The notes under the pieces were generated by a model. That model did not search any database. It was not told the origin of the DNA and was given only the letters and a program-made list of their open reading frames with translations. A program made the position numbers and the translations under genes. Positions 3,411 to 5,584 of a stretch of DNA of 5,584 bases are shown in pieces. Source of the stretch: an uncultured bacterium (GTDB lineage: Bacteria > Patescibacteriota > Gracilibacteria > Absconditabacterales > Absconditicoccaceae); assembly GCA_937906635.1 (NCBI GenBank), contig CALCYP010000068.1, positions 1 through 5,584 on the forward strand. Direction: 5' to 3'. Position 1 is the stretch's first letter. Every line of letters begins with the position of its first letter.

Positions 3411-5584
3411 ATGAAAAGAAAAAACGTAATTAAATGAACATTGCTGTGACTTGGAATAGTGTGAGTGATGTTTACAAACAGTACAAGTGCAACAAGTGAC
3501 TATATGCACTATGCGACAGTAGATGGAGTAGATACAATCACCATCTGTGATCCAAATGACAGTACCAAATGTATAACTATGCAGGACAAGAACTTGTGAG
3601 CAAGCACAAACGATATCACCAGTACAGGTTCATACTGATACCACTATCAACGATGAAATAACCATTGATTTGAGATAGGATGTCAAACTAATTGATGTTC
3701 TGATGCTGTCACAAATTCAGCGACGAGTACATTGGCAACATGGTCATCAGACTACAATCATGTGTGATACAATTGAACAATATTTATAAAATGAACAAGT
3801 AGTAGTAAATATGATTATTGGAGTGATAATACACCATCAAATCATAATTGATTACGATGATGAGAAAATGATACAGCGGAAAATAATTATTGATTCGATG
3901 AAACTAATGTAGCAACAAATGTAGAAAATAGACAGTGACCATGTGATACATGATATCATGTACCAAGTGTCTGAGAACGATGAACACTATTAAAATATTG
4001 GGCAGCGAATTATACATGAGCATGAAATAGTATAAGTTTATATTGAACAGCTCCATTATATTATTTTAGCGATAGTACAGCTGCATGAGCCTTTAAAGAG
4101 GACTTCAAGATACCTTTCGCCGGTAGCCGCAGCTACTACGATGCTAAGGTCTACGATATTGGGAATTACGCCTACCTCTGGTCATCTTCGCCTTACGTAG
4201 GTGATGACGACGCACGTCGCTTCTACTTGGGTCCGGATGGGGCACGCGCCTATGGCGACGGCTACGGTCGTGCGTACGCCTACTCGCTTCGTTGTTTCAA
4301 GGATTCCTACCTAGGGTTTCCCTCTGCAGCGAGTCAGGTAGCGTTCTGGACTGGAGAAGTAGAGGGTGAGCCAGCATGTAGTGGAGAAGTGCTATCGTGA
4401 GAAGTAGTATCATGAGGCTTGTTGACTTGTGTCGAGTGATTGAGTGACTCGAAGCAGTATTACACTCTGAGTGGATGGCGAGATGTCGAAGCAGACGTGC
4501 GACGAAATACATGAGATGTAGTCACGACAGGGCTCAGCTTGAGAGCAGTATGGACACCAGACACAGATGCCAACGAAAACTGAATTGCAGATGAGGAAGA
4601 GAGTTTCGTCATCACACGAAAAGACGGAGAAGGAAACTTCGTTTGGTCTGGAGAGTTTGAGTATGGAGTCAGTCCAGAGTTTAGTTGAACTATACCAGAG
4701 AAGACAGGATATACCTTCAACGCTCGAGATCCAGCAGTAGAAAATGTAACAGGAGACTTCACATATTTTGCCACATGGACAGTGAATGAGTATACAATAA
4801 CATTTGATACAGACTGATGAACAGCAATAGATTCAATTACAGCAGATTTTGGTTTAGAGATTATAGCTCCAGCCAATCCTACGAAAGATGGATATACATT
4901 TGCAGGTTGGGACAGAGAGATTCCAACAACTATGCCAGCAGAGAATATCACAATCACAGCGAGATGGACAGCGAACCCAAGACCAAGTTCTGGATGATGA
5001 GGTGGATGATGAGGTGGATGATGAAGTAGTTTAAAGAAAGACGATTGTCCAGATGGAGATTATTCAGATAGTTATTACGATTGAATATGCTGAATGCCGG
5101 AGAATGATGCGGAGAATAACAGAGAATGAGATGTGGAGAATGACAAAATATGACATAATTCAGCGAATGAATTTGAATTTGATACATTAAAATTTAATCC
5201 ATATTACTCTGATGAGATGAATCAAGCATACCAATTTGCTTATCACTACTGAATTACTACAAAAAACAATATTAGAGATGCTGCTATGAATTGACATCTT
5301 ACAAGGATAGCAATGGCAAAAATGCTGAGTCAATATGCTATCAATGTATTATGAAAGACACCAGACACAACGAGGCAAAACAAATTCAATGATATATCAG
5401 AAAAATTAGATTCAAAATACGATGATTGAGTGACTTTGGCATATCAATTATGAATCATGTGAATCAATATGCCATGAAATAACTTTAGACCATATTGATA
5501 TGTGACGAGAGCAGAATTTGCTACTGCACTATCGAGATTATTGTACAATACTCCAGATTGAGAATATGAATGAACGAGTGAATA
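3411..5584 (+). CDS. DGR target: secreted variable surface protein (3' partial), UGA read as Gly
   Basis: The frame gives 724 residues and runs off the window; about 50 in-frame TGA codons are read as Gly. ATG 3411 is chosen because it starts a classic signal peptide (MKRKNVIKG, a Gly/Leu/Val core, STSA before likely cleavage at 27/28). Residues about 35-300 look like the Fibrobacter-succinogenes-major-paralog domain (FGE-sulfatase/C-type lectin fold): MQDKNLGAS near 57, CDTGYHVPSVGE near 178, YLWSSSPY and SLRCFKDS. The VR covers 233-297, giving many exposed Tyr, Asp, Gly and Arg. Then come three InlB/Listeria-Bacteroides-like repeats ending RAVW (378-381), FATW (453-456) and TARW (516-519); a calcium-loop-like DTDANENGIADEEE (384-397); 11 glycines (528-538); an acidic, Cys-containing stretch; and S-layer-homology-like sequence (about 604-713) ending FRPYGYVTRAEFATALSRL. 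Inferred: an exported, envelope-anchored adhesin or receptor whose binding face is diversified. The missing 3' end may hold more SLH repeats. Confidence 0.93.
4107..4301 (+). repeat. DGR variable repeat (VR)
   Basis: Coding copy of the TR at 908-1099, encoding residues 233-297 of the target. Differences from TR fall almost only where TR has A. Substitutions go to G, T and C, so this is not simple A-to-G editing. VR has six codons (4251-4268) where TR has five, between the shared GCC and CGT codons. The lectin-like scaffold residues (LWSSSP, SLRCF) come from TR bases without A or with unchanged A. The segment contains no TGA glycine codon although the flanking gene uses them heavily; its glycines are GGT, GGG and GGC. 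Confidence 0.95.
4282..4334 (+). promoter_or_regulatory. VR 3' end: IMH-like site and inverted repeat
   Basis: 4283-4312 matches the TR 3' end 1081-1110 except for 4302 and 4310, as expected for IMH versus IMH*, the site that directs one-way transfer from TR to VR. Just here, ACTCGCT (4282-4288) and AGCGAGT (4328-4334) form a perfect 7-bp inverted repeat, and AGGG-TTT-CCCT (4313-4323) a small hairpin inside it. The TR has the first arm but not the second. DGR targets often carry a hairpin or cruciform after VR that boosts retrohoming; this could be its equivalent, though the shape differs from the classical one. Confidence 0.5.
4992..5024 (+). repeat. Poly-glycine linker from 12-bp tandem repeat
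   Basis: GGATGATGAGGT is repeated almost three times, coding for 11 consecutive glycines (residues 528-538) if TGA is Gly. Six of the 11 codons are TGA. It joins the InlB-like repeats to the acidic and SLH-like part of the target protein. Confidence 0.85.

Noticed and set aside
2675..3437. Several open frames on both strands across the repeat cluster
   Set aside because: They translate palindromic repeat units that recur in different frames and orientations; no protein family is recognisable.
4297..5187. Minus-strand and frame-shifted open frames over the target gene
   Set aside because: They are shadows of a well-supported coding frame with signal peptide, VR and SLH-like domain.

Overview
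The window most likely comes from a Gracilibacteria/Absconditabacteria (BD1-5/SR1) type bacterium, candidate phyla that read UGA as glycine (translation table 25). All three protein genes are broken by many in-frame TGA codons but become intact, recognisable proteins when TGA is read as Gly. Several of these TGA codons sit on glycines that are near-invariant in their families, for example both glycines of the reverse transcriptase GKG motif and the first glycine of GxxxSQ. The coding sequence is AT-rich.

The window holds a complete diversity-generating retroelement (DGR) and most of its target gene, all on the + strand. In order: (1) 190-750, a small protein resembling the mismatch-recognition domain of MutS, the kind of accessory protein called MutS-like (MSL) in DGR surveys; (2) 907-1110, the template repeat (TR), in a non-coding segment bracketed by two abutting inverted repeats, the second looking like a terminator; (3) 1216-1289, a palindromic dispersed repeat; (4) 1314-2531, a 405-residue DGR-type reverse transcriptase with YVDD and IGNLTSQ motifs; (5) 2639-2666, a near-perfect sigma70-type promoter with no gene directly behind it; (6) about 2700-3370, a GC-richer cluster of palindromic non-coding repeats; (7) 3411 to the window end, a large secreted surface protein, incomplete at its 3' end. 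This protein carries the variable repeat (VR, 4107-4301) in a Fibrobacter-succinogenes-major-paralog/C-type-lectin-like domain, followed by InlB-like repeats, a poly-glycine linker and S-layer-homology-like sequence.

TR and VR align over 192/195 nt. By hand count 33 differences fall on TR adenines, only 2 on other bases, and VR has one extra codon. This is the signature of adenine-directed mutagenic retrohoming. The inferred working scheme is that TR is transcribed, the reverse transcriptase copies it with errors at A (possibly helped by the MutS-like protein), and the cDNA replaces VR, changing the exposed binding face of the surface protein. No Avd gene is visible.

The least familiar points are the MutS-like partner with an altered Phe-X-Glu motif, the two helices enclosing the TR in the RNA, a TR-leader segment complementary to the 3' edge of VR, the internal rather than C-terminal location of VR, and the extra VR codon.
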